NCBI GenBank assembly: GCA_946401765.1
Contig: CAMIVJ010000048.1
Location: 1 to 11,678 of the forward strand
Length of the DNA: 11,678 bases
Direction: 5' to 3'
DNA from: an uncultured bacterium
GTDB taxonomy: Bacteria; Verrucomicrobiota; Kiritimatiellia; RFP12; UBA1067
Within the stretch, counting starts at the first letter, position 1. Each line of letters begins with the position of its first letter. Of the stretch, positions 1 to 7,489 are shown in pieces. A model generated the notes under the pieces. It was given only the letters and a program-made list of their open reading frames with translations. It was not told the DNA's origin and searched no databases. The position numbers and the translations under genes were made by a program.

Positions 1-3000
1 GGCGGCGCGGCCGCCGCTTCCGCCACCGTCGCGGAGTGCGCTCTCAACACGCGCGCCAGAATCAGGGCAACTGCTCCTGCCGGCAAGTTCTTCCTTCGCT
101 GGACGGGCGACACGACGGCGATCGTTGAAGGCGCCCTCACCTCGCCGGAGGTGACGATCTGCGTGTCGCGCTCCATCTCGCTCGTCGCCGAATATGGCAC
201 GTTTGAAGGCCTCGACCTCGCCGCCTCCGATCTTGTCCACCGCTGGAGCTTCAACGGTGACTGCAAGGACTCCATCGGCGGCCGCGACGGCACGGCGCAG
301 GGCTACACGAGCTGGAACGACGACGCCTCGGCGATAGTGCTTCGCGGCGGCGGACGCGGCACGAGCAGCGTCGATCTTGGAACGGGCTGCTTCCCGCTGG
401 AAGACGGCCCGGTCACGATCGAAGTGTGGGCCACGCAGAACGCCGTCCAGAACTGGTCGCGCGTGTTCGACATCGGCTCGGACACCGGCGACTATCTGCT
501 GATTTCGTGGACGCGCGGCACCACGGCCGCGAGCGACTGCGCAAACCTCAACTACCGCAACGTGGGCGAGGTGTTCCGCGGCGAGGACAAGCTGGGCGGC
601 TTCGAGCTCGGCACGAAGTTCCACATCTCGATGACGCTCACGCCGCGTGCGGACGGATTCGTCGATGTGAAGTGGTCGAAGCGTGACGCCATGACCGGGC
701 ATGTGATCGCCGCGTCCTCTGCAACGACGAAGACGACATTCCCGACCTCCGCGCTCTCTGGCTGGCACTTCTTCCTGGGCCGTTCGTTCTACAACGACAG
801 CGACGCCTCCGCGACGTATGACGAAGTGCGCGTGTGGAAGAAGGCGCTCACCGACGCACAGCTCGCGTGGAGCGCGCGACTCGGTCCGGACAGCCTTCCC
901 ACCGAGGCGCGCGCAGGCGAGACGGCCGCCATCACCACGGCGTGCGAGGGCTCGGGATCGGTCACGGTTGACGGAAACGCGGCGTCTCCCGCCATGGTGG
1001 ACATCCATGCCGGTGTCGCGGTGGTAGCAACGCCGTCCGCCGGCAGCAAGTTCGGAGAGTGGAAGGGCGACATCGGGCAGATCGTGGAAGGATCCGCGAG
1101 GGACGCCTCCATCGTTGTGAACGCCGTGCGCGACATGTCGCTCACTGCGGTGTTCGTGCCCGCGGATACGCCCGCCACCGCCACGTGGAGGGGAGAGGGC
1201 GACCGCACGGACGTGAACGATCCCGCGAACTGGACTTGCTTCGACGCCGAGGGGAATGCCGTGGCGGGCGCGGTGCCTGGCGTGATCACAGAGATCACGA
1301 TCAGCGGCGACACCACGTTCAACTGTCCGCCCGGCCATACGCTCTCATACGCGTCGCTCACGATCGCGGACTGCACGCTCACGGCAGACTGCGACTGGCG
1401 CGGCCTCGGCGGCAACTTCACCATCGAAGGCGTGATAGAGCTGAACGGAAAGAGGCTCCTCGCGGCCGACCTTCCCGGAGCTGGCACGATCAAGGGCAGC
1501 TACTTCCTCGACTCGACGGCGGCGGCGCCGGCCGTGATGCAGAACGCGTGCTTCTGGCTTGACGCCGCAGACGCATCGACGATCGACAAGGACGGCGACG
1601 GAAACGTGCTTTCATGGACGTCGAAGGACGCCTCGCAGCGCGTTGCGCGCTCCAATGCGCTGCCCGGCACTTCCGAGGCCGCCGACGTCAGTTCCGCAAT
1701 CGCGCCCACCTATGGAACGCTCTGGGGCATACCCGCCCTCGACTTCGGCGCGGTAGGCAGCCGCCACGACCTGATGTACGACCGCTTCACGAACCTGCGC
1801 ACCGTGTTCCTTGTGATCCGCATCGACAAGAACAGCAACGCGTTCCTGCTTGGCGACCGCAACGGCGGCAACGGTTCGTACAACTTCCACCGCGGCGGAA
1901 ACGGCCAGTACGGGCACAGCTCGTATGCGAAGTACTCCGGCGTGTGGGATGGCGCGACGAAGGTGAACCATTTCAACGAGAATCTTGACGCGGGACTACA
2001 CGTGATCTCGATAGTGACCTCGCAGAACTGCAATAGCGACTCGCTCACCGACGACCGCCATCTCAGCAACGGTCAGCGCACCGGCGGCCGCCATCTCTCC
2101 GAGGTAGTCTTCTTCAGCACTGCGCTTTCAGACGCCGACAGAGTCTCCGTGGCCGAGTATCTGCAGCGTAAGTGGATGGCCGGTTCCGGCGAGCTGGTTC
2201 TTGACGTGGAAGATGGCCACACGGTCACGAACTCATCGATCGTGTTCCAGGGGAACATGAAGTTCGTGAAGGCCGGCGCGGGGACGTTCCGCGCTGCGCG
2301 CACGCAGCAGCTGTACAGCGGCGGCACCGACGTGACGGCAGGCCGCTTGATGTGCTCCAGCTACGGCGTCAACTTGGAAGTGGGTTCTGTCGAGAGCATG
2401 ATATACGTGCGCAGCGGAGCGGTGTTCGACGTTCCCAGCCTCAACGACTTCTTCCAGTACCACTTCGTGCTCGACGGCGGCACGATCGACAACTCGGGCG
2501 CGCTGCGCGGCACTGGCGCTGCCCAGCTCGAATACCTGACGCTTGCGGCCGACTCGATGATGAGCAGATACGACTTCATCGGCACAGGCTACACGCCGTG
2601 CACGGCGGAGCTTGACGGGCACACGCTCTCGTTCGCGGGCGAAAGAACGAACGTGTTCAACACCGAGCTGAAGAACGGAACTCTGAAGAAGGACGAGGGA
2701 ATGCTGGCGATAGACAAGACGTCGCTGCGCGCCTCGACGGCGAACATCGACATCGGCTGCGAACTGAATCTTGCGGTGAACGGCGACGTGAAGGACATTA
2801 CAGTGCGCACTCCAGCGGCCACTGCTGCGGGCGGCAATGGCGTTCTGACGGTGCACGGCGTGTTCCGCCCGGCGAGCGACTACCTGCACAACTTCAAGAT
2901 GGCCGGCGGTTCCACGCTTGACCTCTCCGCGCGCACGGACGTGTTCCCCGCCAGGAACGACGTCTCTGGCCGCACGCTCTCCTTCGCGGGCGGCACGGTG

Positions 3001-6000
3001 ACGGTGGACGTGCATGGGCGCACGCTCCAGCAGGGCGAGCGGCTCGTCGCGTGGAGCGCGGCGCCCGCGAACGTGACGTTCCAGTGGGATGCGGAAACGG
3101 CGGCGGGCGGCGCGCCTGCGCTGCATGCCGACGCGACGGGAATATACTACGGCGAGCCGGGTCCGAACATGGTGGTGGTGGCGCACTGGACGGGCGCGGG
3201 CGGCGATGGCGACGTTGCGAACGCGGCCAATTGGGCATGCACCAACGCGTCGGCGCAGGCGGTGGCGGACGGCGTGCCGGGAATGATGACGGAGGTGCAC
3301 TTCGCCGGCGACGTGAATGCGCAGATGCCTGCCGAATCAGGCGTCAGGTATCTTTCCGTTGACGTGGGGAACTGCACGCTCACGGCGGACTGCGACTGGC
3401 GCGGCCTTGGCGACTCCGTGCGGTTCAATGGAATCGTCGACCTTCAGGGACACAAGCTCCACGTCACCTCGCTGATCGGTCCAGGGCGCATCACCGACGA
3501 CCGTTTCCCCGTAGGCTACAAGCGCCTTAACTACATCCAGGGCGCTGGCGCGCAGCGCATCAAGACGTCGTACACGCCCGCCGCCACCGACACGATCGAG
3601 GCGAAGATCAACCTCACCACGGTCTCCGGCAACCAGGCCATCTGGTGCGTGCGCGGCACGAACGCCACCGACAGGTCGTTCACATGCTTCGCGATCGGCA
3701 ACAGGTTCCGCTTCGACCGCTTCGGCGGGCAGGCAAACGCCACGCAGACCTCCTCGACAGGCGTTGACTACGTGGTAGCCGCGAACGGGTCCACGCTCCT
3801 GGGCACGATCAACGGCGCAGAGGTGGCCACGATGACGGCCGGCAACTTCACGCCCGCGAGCACGCTCTCCATCTTCGCCTCGCACTACAACGGCGTGGAC
3901 GCGAATCTCGGCAACTACGGATCGTTCAAGCTCTACTACCTGAGCGTCACCCCTGCGGGCGCCGAATCGCCTTCGCGCATATACTATCCCGCAAAACGCC
4001 TCGCCGACGGCATGGCAGGAGTGATGGAATACCTGCCCGCGCTGAAGGAGTACAAATTCCTCGCGAACGCCGGCTCGGGCGCGTTCGTGGAAGGGGGTGA
4101 AGTCGAGGAAGGCGCGGCCCCGGGCGAGCTGCACCTGGAAGTCGCCGAAGGCGAGAGCGTGATGAACACGTCGGTCGTCCTCAGCGGAAACATGAAGCTG
4201 GTGAAGGACGGCGCGGGCGAGTTCGTGCCGGCGAAGAAGGCGCAGAGCTTCCTTGGCGGCATGCACGTCACGGCCGGCGGCGTGCGCCTTCTCGTGAGCG
4301 GCAACGCGCTCACGCACGTGGGCTATGAAAGCGAACTTGGCGGCGCGATCACGGAGCTCGTGGTGGACGCCGGGGCGGAGATCGACCTCGCCGGCAACTA
4401 CGACTGCCGCCAGTACACCGTGGTGCTCAACGGCGGAACGTTCGCAAACCGCGGCTATGACATGACGAACGACGGCTATGGATCCGGCAACTATCTGCGG
4501 CTCGTCGCGGATTCGTTCCTGGATATAGACGGCACGTTCACCATATGGGGCGCGTATCAGGGCTACCATCTGTCGTTCGACATGGCCGGCCACACGCTCA
4601 CGGCCCGCATCGCCGAAGGCAAGATGCTACGGCTCTTCCACAACACGCCTCTTACGAACGGCACGTTCCGCGCGACGGGCGGCGGATGGCTGCGCGTGGA
4701 CAAGGCCGCCACCGACTCAAGCACCGCCACGCTTGTGATGGACGGCGCGGCGCTCTCGCTCATCTATCCGCTCACCGTGCGCGACTACGTGGCGGAGAGC
4801 GGCAGCGCGGCGGCGAGCGAGGGTTCGGCGGCGCTCAACGTGCTTGGACGCTTCGCGCCGATCGCGGACGACTTCTACGCCTGCACGATGCAGGACGGCT
4901 CCACGCTCGACCTCTCCGGCAGAACTACGGTGCTGAACGCTATGATGCCGCGCGGCGTCCCGGCGCGCGAGGTGGCTTTCGCAGACGGCGCTACCGTGAT
5001 GGTTGAGCTCGGCGAGCGCACGCCCGAATTGGGCGAACAGCTGGTGGCGTGGACGGAGAAACCCGCCTCGGCCACGTTCGCGTGGAGCGAGGCCACGGCC
5101 GCACGCGCCACGCAGCCTCTTGTGGTGCTGCCAGACGGCATCTACTATGGCGGCGAGGGAATCGACAACCTCGTGGTCGACGCCACGTGGACGGGCTCGG
5201 CGGGTGACGGCGACGTGGCGAACCCCGCCAACTGGACGTGCCTCAATCCGGCCGGCTCGCAGGTGCAGGACGGACTCCCTGGCGACGTCACCGTGGTGCA
5301 CATCGGCGGCGACGTGAACATTCAGATTCCCGTCGGCTGCGGAATGAAGTACGCCGTGGTCGAACTCGGCGACTGCAAGCTCACTGCCGACTGCGACTGG
5401 CGCGGACTTGACGCGCAGATCAACTCGACGATCGACCTCAACGGGCACAAGCTGTACGTCTCCACCCTAGACGGAACGGGCACAGTCAAGTGCGACAACA
5501 GGACCACAAGGACGCTGGATGCGAACGTCACTGCGCCGACTGTGGCGACGCAGAGCACGTTCTGGCTCGACGCGAGCGACGCCTCCTCGCTTGAGGTGAA
5601 CTCGAACGGGAACGTGCAGAGGTGGACGTCGAAGGACTCCTCGCGCAGAGTGGCCAGCGCCACCACTGCGCCCGTGTACGACACGACGACATACGGAATT
5701 CCCACGGTGGACTTCGGCGCGGCTGGGAGCGGAATGGACATGGCCTATACGCGCCTGACCGGCCTGCGCACCGTCTTCTGGGTGGTGAAGATCGCAAAGA
5801 CGGAGGCGGCGTTCCTGCTGGGCGACACGTCGGCGTACAACTTCCACCGCGGCGCTTCCGGGCAGTATTCGAACGACACGCATTCGAAGTTCGCATCCAT
5901 CTGGAACGGCACAAGGCTTGTCACCAAGAATGCGGAGGTCATCCCTTCGGAGACGTTCCAGGTGATCTGCGCAGTGATGAACACTGGCTGCCAGAGCGAC

Positions 6001-7200
6001 AGAATCAACACTGACCGCAACTGCAAGACGGGCAACATCTACCGCAACGGCGGCAAACAGCTCTCCGAGCTCATCTGCTTCGACAGGGAGCTCACCGAGG
6101 CGGAGCGTCTTGAGATGACGGCGTATCTGGAGCGGAAGTGGCGCTTCGACAGGTCGCACATGGGCGAACTGCACGTCGATGTGCCGGAAGGGGAGATCGC
6201 GTACAACGCGGGCGTGGCCATAACCGGCGGAGTGAGGCTCTTCAAGGACGGCGCGGGCTGGTATCTGCCCACGAAGACCGGCCAGACGTACATCGGCGGC
6301 ACGGAGGTGGCAGACGGCTACATGAGGGCGCGTACGGACGCATATCCCAACGCCACGACGGACGACGATCTCACCATCCGCGAAGGGGCGCTCTTCGACA
6401 TCGACGGCCGCACCACCACCTCTGGTCGGAATGGCCCGTACCAGAACATCGTCGTGCTTGACGGCGGCACAATCGCGAATCTCGGCGGCGACCTCAGCCA
6501 CGGATGGACGATGCTCGCCACTATGAAGCTCGAGTCGGATTCGTACATCAGCGCGCCATCCTCGTTCGGATTCGTCAACACCGGCCACAACGCGTTCACG
6601 CTCGACCTTGGCGGACACGAGCTCGTGGTGACGAACCTCCCGTCGGGCAAGTCCTTCTGCCTGCACAACGCCACGATCTCGGAGGGCAAGTTCACTGTCA
6701 CATCCGGCGGCACGCTCAACTTCGAGTACACCGGCGTGAGGGCGCAGAACACGGACTTCGACCTCAACTGCGCCGTGAACGTGGCAGTGGCCACCTCGAT
6801 GCGCGACTACACGTTCCGCTATGCCTACGACTGGAACGCCGGCTCGGCGGCGCTCAACGTGTATGGCGTGTTCACGCCTGTCTCGGACTACTTCTACGGC
6901 TGCACGCTGCAGAACGGAGCCACGCTCAACATCTCGGGCAAGACCGGGGTCTGGAACACGAAGGGCCTCAGCACGAAGGGCCTCGTAACGGCCACATTCG
7001 CCGCCGGCTCCACGATCTACGTCGATCTGCACGACCGCAAGGACATCCCGCAGAGCTTCGTGAAGGTGGTTGGCTGGGAGACTGCACCCGACAATGTTAC
7101 GTTCGTGCGCGCCGCCAACTCCGGAAAGTATGTTGTGCAGACGCGCGAAGACGGCGTGTACGCGATGCGCCTCGGCGGCACCGTGCTGTTTATGAGGTAG
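1..7200 (+). CDS. Giant modular secreted/surface protein with LamG-like domains and PATR-type beta repeats (5' end outside window)
   Basis: The frame is open from base 1, so the GTG at 151 is not the true start; 2399 residues are visible and numbered here from base 1. Residues 1-67 are the end of a bacterial beta repeat (RWTGD...SLVAEYG). Residues about 78-293 form a LamG/concanavalin-like domain (LVHRWSFNG...YDEVRVWKKALT). Residues about 311-388 are a second beta repeat of the same kind (EWKGD...SLTAVFVP). Three supermodules follow, anchored at Trp396, Trp1063 and Trp1730. Each has a head with conserved cysteines (NWxC; CTLTADCDWRG), an inserted jelly-roll-like domain, a PATR-like segment (FVKAGAGTF...GGTDVTAG) and a VLDGGT/GHTL beta tail. 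These families are typical of extracellular adhesive or glycan-contacting proteins; function here is inferred. The C terminus ends at VLFMR with no visible beta-barrel, PEP-CTERM, LPXTG or T9SS-like domain. The signal peptide, if any, lies upstream of the window. Confidence 0.9.
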   Translation, partial: GGAAAASATVAECALNTRARIRATAPAGKFFLRWTGDTTAIVEGALTSPEVTICVSRSISLVAEYGTFEGLDLAASDLVHRWSFNGDCKDSIGGRDGTAQGYTSWNDDASAIVLRGGGRGTSSVDLGTGCFPLEDGPVTIEVWATQNAVQNWSRVFDIGSDTGDYLLISWTRGTTAASDCANLNYRNVGEVFRGEDKLGGFELGTKFHISMTLTPRADGFVDVKWSKRDAMTGHVIAASSATTKTTFPTSALSGWHFFLGRSFYNDSDASATYDEVRVWKKALTDAQLAWSARLGPDSLPTEARAGETAAITTACEGSGSVTVDGNAASPAMVDIHAGVAVVATPSAGSKFGEWKGDIGQIVEGSARDASIVVNAVRDMSLTAVFVPADTPATATWRGEGDRTDVNDPANWTCFDAEGNAVAGAVPGVITEITISGDTTFNCPPGHTLSYASLTIADCTLTADCDWRGLGGNFTIEGVIELNGKRLLAADLPGAGTIKGSYFLDSTAAAPAVMQNACFWLDAADASTIDKDGDGNVLSWTSKDASQRVARSNALPGTSEAADVSSAIAPTYGTLWGIPALDFGAVGSRHDLMYDRFTNLRTVFLVIRIDKNSNAFLLGDRNGGNGSYNFHRGGNGQYGHSSYAKYSGVWDGATKVNHFNENLDAGLHVISIVTSQNCNSDSLTDDRHLSNGQRTGGRHLSEVVFFSTALSDADRVSVAEYLQRKWMAGSGELVLDVEDGHTVTNSSIVFQGNMKFVKAGAGTFRAARTQQLYSGGTDVTAGRLMCSSYGVNLEVGSVESMIYVRSGAVFDVPSLNDFFQYHFVLDGGTIDNSGALRGTGAAQLEYLTLAADSMMSRYDFIGTGYTPCTAELDGHTLSFAGERTNVFNTELKNGTLKKDEGMLAIDKTSLRASTANIDIGCELNLAVNGDVKDITVRTPAATAAGGNGVLTVHGVFRPASDYLHNFKMAGGSTLDLSARTDVFPARNDVSGRTLSFAGGTVTVDVHGRTLQQGERLVAWSAAPANVTFQWDAETAAGGAPALHADATGIYYGEPGPNMVVVAHWTGAGGDGDVANAANWACTNASAQAVADGVPGMMTEVHFAGDVNAQMPAESGVRYLSVDVGNCTLTADCDWRGLGDSVRFNGIVDLQGHKLHVTSLIGPGRITDDRFPVGYKRLNYIQGAGAQRIKTSYTPAATDTIEAKINLTTVSGNQAIWCVRGTNATDRSFTCFAIGNRFRFDRFGGQANATQTSSTGVDYVVAANGSTLLGTINGAEVATMTAGNFTPASTLSIFASHYNGVDANLGNYGSFKLYYLSVTPAGAESPSRIYYPAKRLADGMAGVMEYLPALKEYKFLANAGSGAFVEGGEVEEGAAPGELHLEVAEGESVMNTSVVLSGNMKLVKDGAGEFVPAKKAQSFLGGMHVTAGGVRLLVSGNALTHVGYESELGGAITELVVDAGAEIDLAGNYDCRQYTVVLNGGTFANRGYDMTNDGYGSGNYLRLVADSFLDIDGTFTIWGAYQGYHLSFDMAGHTLTARIAEGKMLRLFHNTPLTNGTFRATGGGWLRVDKAATDSSTATLVMDGAALSLIYPLTVRDYVAESGSAAASEGSAALNVLGRFAPIADDFYACTMQDGSTLDLSGRTTVLNAMMPRGVPAREVAFADGATVMVELGERTPELGEQLVAWTEKPASATFAWSEATAARATQPLVVLPDGIYYGGEGIDNLVVDATWTGSAGDGDVANPANWTCLNPAGSQVQDGLPGDVTVVHIGGDVNIQIPVGCGMKYAVVELGDCKLTADCDWRGLDAQINSTIDLNGHKLYVSTLDGTGTVKCDNRTTRTLDANVTAPTVATQSTFWLDASDASSLEVNSNGNVQRWTSKDSSRRVASATTAPVYDTTTYGIPTVDFGAAGSGMDMAYTRLTGLRTVFWVVKIAKTEAAFLLGDTSAYNFHRGASGQYSNDTHSKFASIWNGTRLVTKNAEVIPSETFQVICAVMNTGCQSDRINTDRNCKTGNIYRNGGKQLSELICFDRELTEAERLEMTAYLERKWRFDRSHMGELHVDVPEGEIAYNAGVAITGGVRLFKDGAGWYLPTKTGQTYIGGTEVADGYMRARTDAYPNATTDDDLTIREGALFDIDGRTTTSGRNGPYQNIVVLDGGTIANLGGDLSHGWTMLATMKLESDSYISAPSSFGFVNTGHNAFTLDLGGHELVVTNLPSGKSFCLHNATISEGKFTVTSGGTLNFEYTGVRAQNTDFDLNCAVNVAVATSMRDYTFRYAYDWNAGSAALNVYGVFTPVSDYFYGCTLQNGATLNISGKTGVWNTKGLSTKGLVTATFAAGSTIYVDLHDRKDIPQSFVKVVGWETAPDNVTFVRAANSGKYVVQTREDGVYAMRLGGTVLFMR
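232..888 (+). other. N-terminal LamG-like (concanavalin A-like) domain within the giant protein
   Basis: Residues about 78-296 read LVHRWSFNGDCKDSIGG at the start and YDEVRVWKKALTDAQ near the end. This is the usual opening (HxWSFNG, D..G) and closing (DEVRVW..ALT..Q) of bacterial LamG/pentaxin-type jelly-roll domains, which often bind carbohydrate. It is flanked on both sides by beta repeats with the pattern W-x-G-D...hhVxxxxSLxAxF. Ligand is unknown. Confidence 0.7.
1186..3186 (+). repeat. Supermodule 1 of the giant protein (2001 bp)
   Basis: Bounded by the Trp codon of the head motif (TWRGEGDRTDVNDPANW) and the equivalent Trp of module 2. It contains CTLTADCDWRGLG at residues 458-470. A type-A insert (residues about 516-727) starts FWLDAADAST, carries LRTVFLVIRI, FLLGD and YNFHRGGNGQY, and ends YLQRKWM. 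A PATR-like segment follows from residue 730. The 17-bp string gactgcgactggcgcgg at 1387-1403 is identical in all three modules. Confidence 0.85.
3187..5187 (+). repeat. Supermodule 2 of the giant protein (2001 bp, different insert)
   Basis: The head reads WTGAGGDGDVANAANWAC, with CTLTADCDWRGLG at residues 1125-1137. The insert (residues about 1172-1362) is type B: it opens YKRLNYIQGAGAQRIKTSYT and closes MEYLPALKEYKFLANAGSG. This is a different LamG-like family from the inserts of modules 1 and 3, recognisable by the pattern YIxxxGxQxIxT. The PATR-like segment (GELHLEV...LVKDGAGEF) resumes at residue 1375 and the beta tail matches the other modules. Confidence 0.85.
5188..7197 (+). repeat. 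Supermodule 3 of the giant protein (to the C terminus)
   Basis: The head reads WTGSAGDGDVANPANWTC, with CKLTADCDWRGL at residues 1792-1803. The type-A insert (residues about 1852-2049) starts FWLDASDASSL, has LRTVFWVVKI, FLLGD and YNFHRGASGQY, and ends YLERKWRFD. The PATR-like segment (GELHVDV...LFKDGAGWY) starts at residue 2055. The 18-bp string tcggcggcgctcaacgtg is shared with module 2 (4825-4842 and 6844-6861). The module runs directly to the stop with no extra C-terminal domain. Confidence 0.85.
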
Positions 7201-7233
7201 CGGCGCCGCGCGTTCACGGATTCTGTTTCAAAT

Positions 7234-7266
7234 CGCAATCTCCGTCGCAAAGCGGCGGAGATTGTG
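7234..7266 (+). terminator. 15-bp hairpin after the giant gene, lacking a U tract (terminator-like)
   Basis: Arms 7234-7248 and 7252-7266 pair over 15 positions (13 Watson-Crick, two G-U on the + strand) around the loop AAA. It begins 33 nt after the stop of the giant gene, as expected for a terminator. However, only CTATAATG follows it, not a T run, so intrinsic termination is uncertain. Its 3' arm supplies the TG of the next promoter's extended -10 box, so it could instead act as an operator or as a structure shared by terminator and promoter. Confidence 0.5.
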
Positions 7267-7273
7267 CTATAAT
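7245..7273 (+). promoter_or_regulatory. Extended -10 promoter of the SUMF1-kinase-sigma operon
   Basis: A perfect TATAAT at 7268-7273 is preceded by TGC, giving an extended -10. The hexamer at the 17-bp position (TCGCAA, 7245-7250) matches TTGACA poorly, which an extended -10 can offset. Initiation near 7280 would leave a leader of about 205 nt before the SUMF1-domain gene. The spacer and -35 region are occupied by the hairpin at 7234-7266. Confidence 0.6.
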
Positions 7274-7316
7274 GTCTTCAGCTTAAAACCTTGCGCAAGT
7301 CAAGTAGCGGAGAAGA

Positions 7317-7489
7317 TGAGAAACTGCATAATGAGAAAGGCATGGATTATGAGAGCGATGAAGTCGTGTGTCTCGTTCGCTGCCGACGCCACAATCAAGA
7401 GCTCGGCGACAGGACTACGCCGGCAGCGGCTCCACCATCATAATCCGCTAGCGCGCAATCGTGTTCTAGGAGGAGGAATGGCAAGTTGA
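7317..7489 (+). CDS. Possible 56-residue leader ORF coupled to the SUMF1-domain gene
   Basis: An ATG at 7317 follows a GGAGAAG stretch and opens 56 codons plus TGA. The product starts MRNCIMRKAWIMRAMKS and is basic. I do not recognise it. Its TGA (7487-7489) overlaps the TTG start of the next gene as TTGA, the same kind of start/stop overlap used by the two genes downstream. It lies wholly inside the long 5' leader. It could be a translational-coupling leader peptide, a small protein, or chance; no domain supports it. An in-frame ATG at 7478, directly after the strong SD, gives a three-codon version that ends at the same TGA. Confidence 0.25.

Noticed and set aside
151..153. GTG as start of the giant gene
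   Set aside because: The frame stays open to base 1 and the upstream residues continue a beta repeat that matches residues about 350-388.
5467..7032. Long antisense open frame (also 2233-3300, 3337-4593 and 4717-5448)
   Set aside because: These lie opposite the giant gene, consist of Arg/Val/His-rich low-complexity sequence expected from GC-rich codon bias, and show no domain or RBS. They are shadows of the + strand gene.
1186..7197. CRISPR or other short-repeat array
   Set aside because: The repeats are 2-kb protein modules in a single reading frame, not short repeats with spacers.
7262..7489. Longer version of the leader ORF starting at 7262
   Set aside because: That start would lie within the hairpin and upstream of the -10 box, so it would not be on the predicted transcript.
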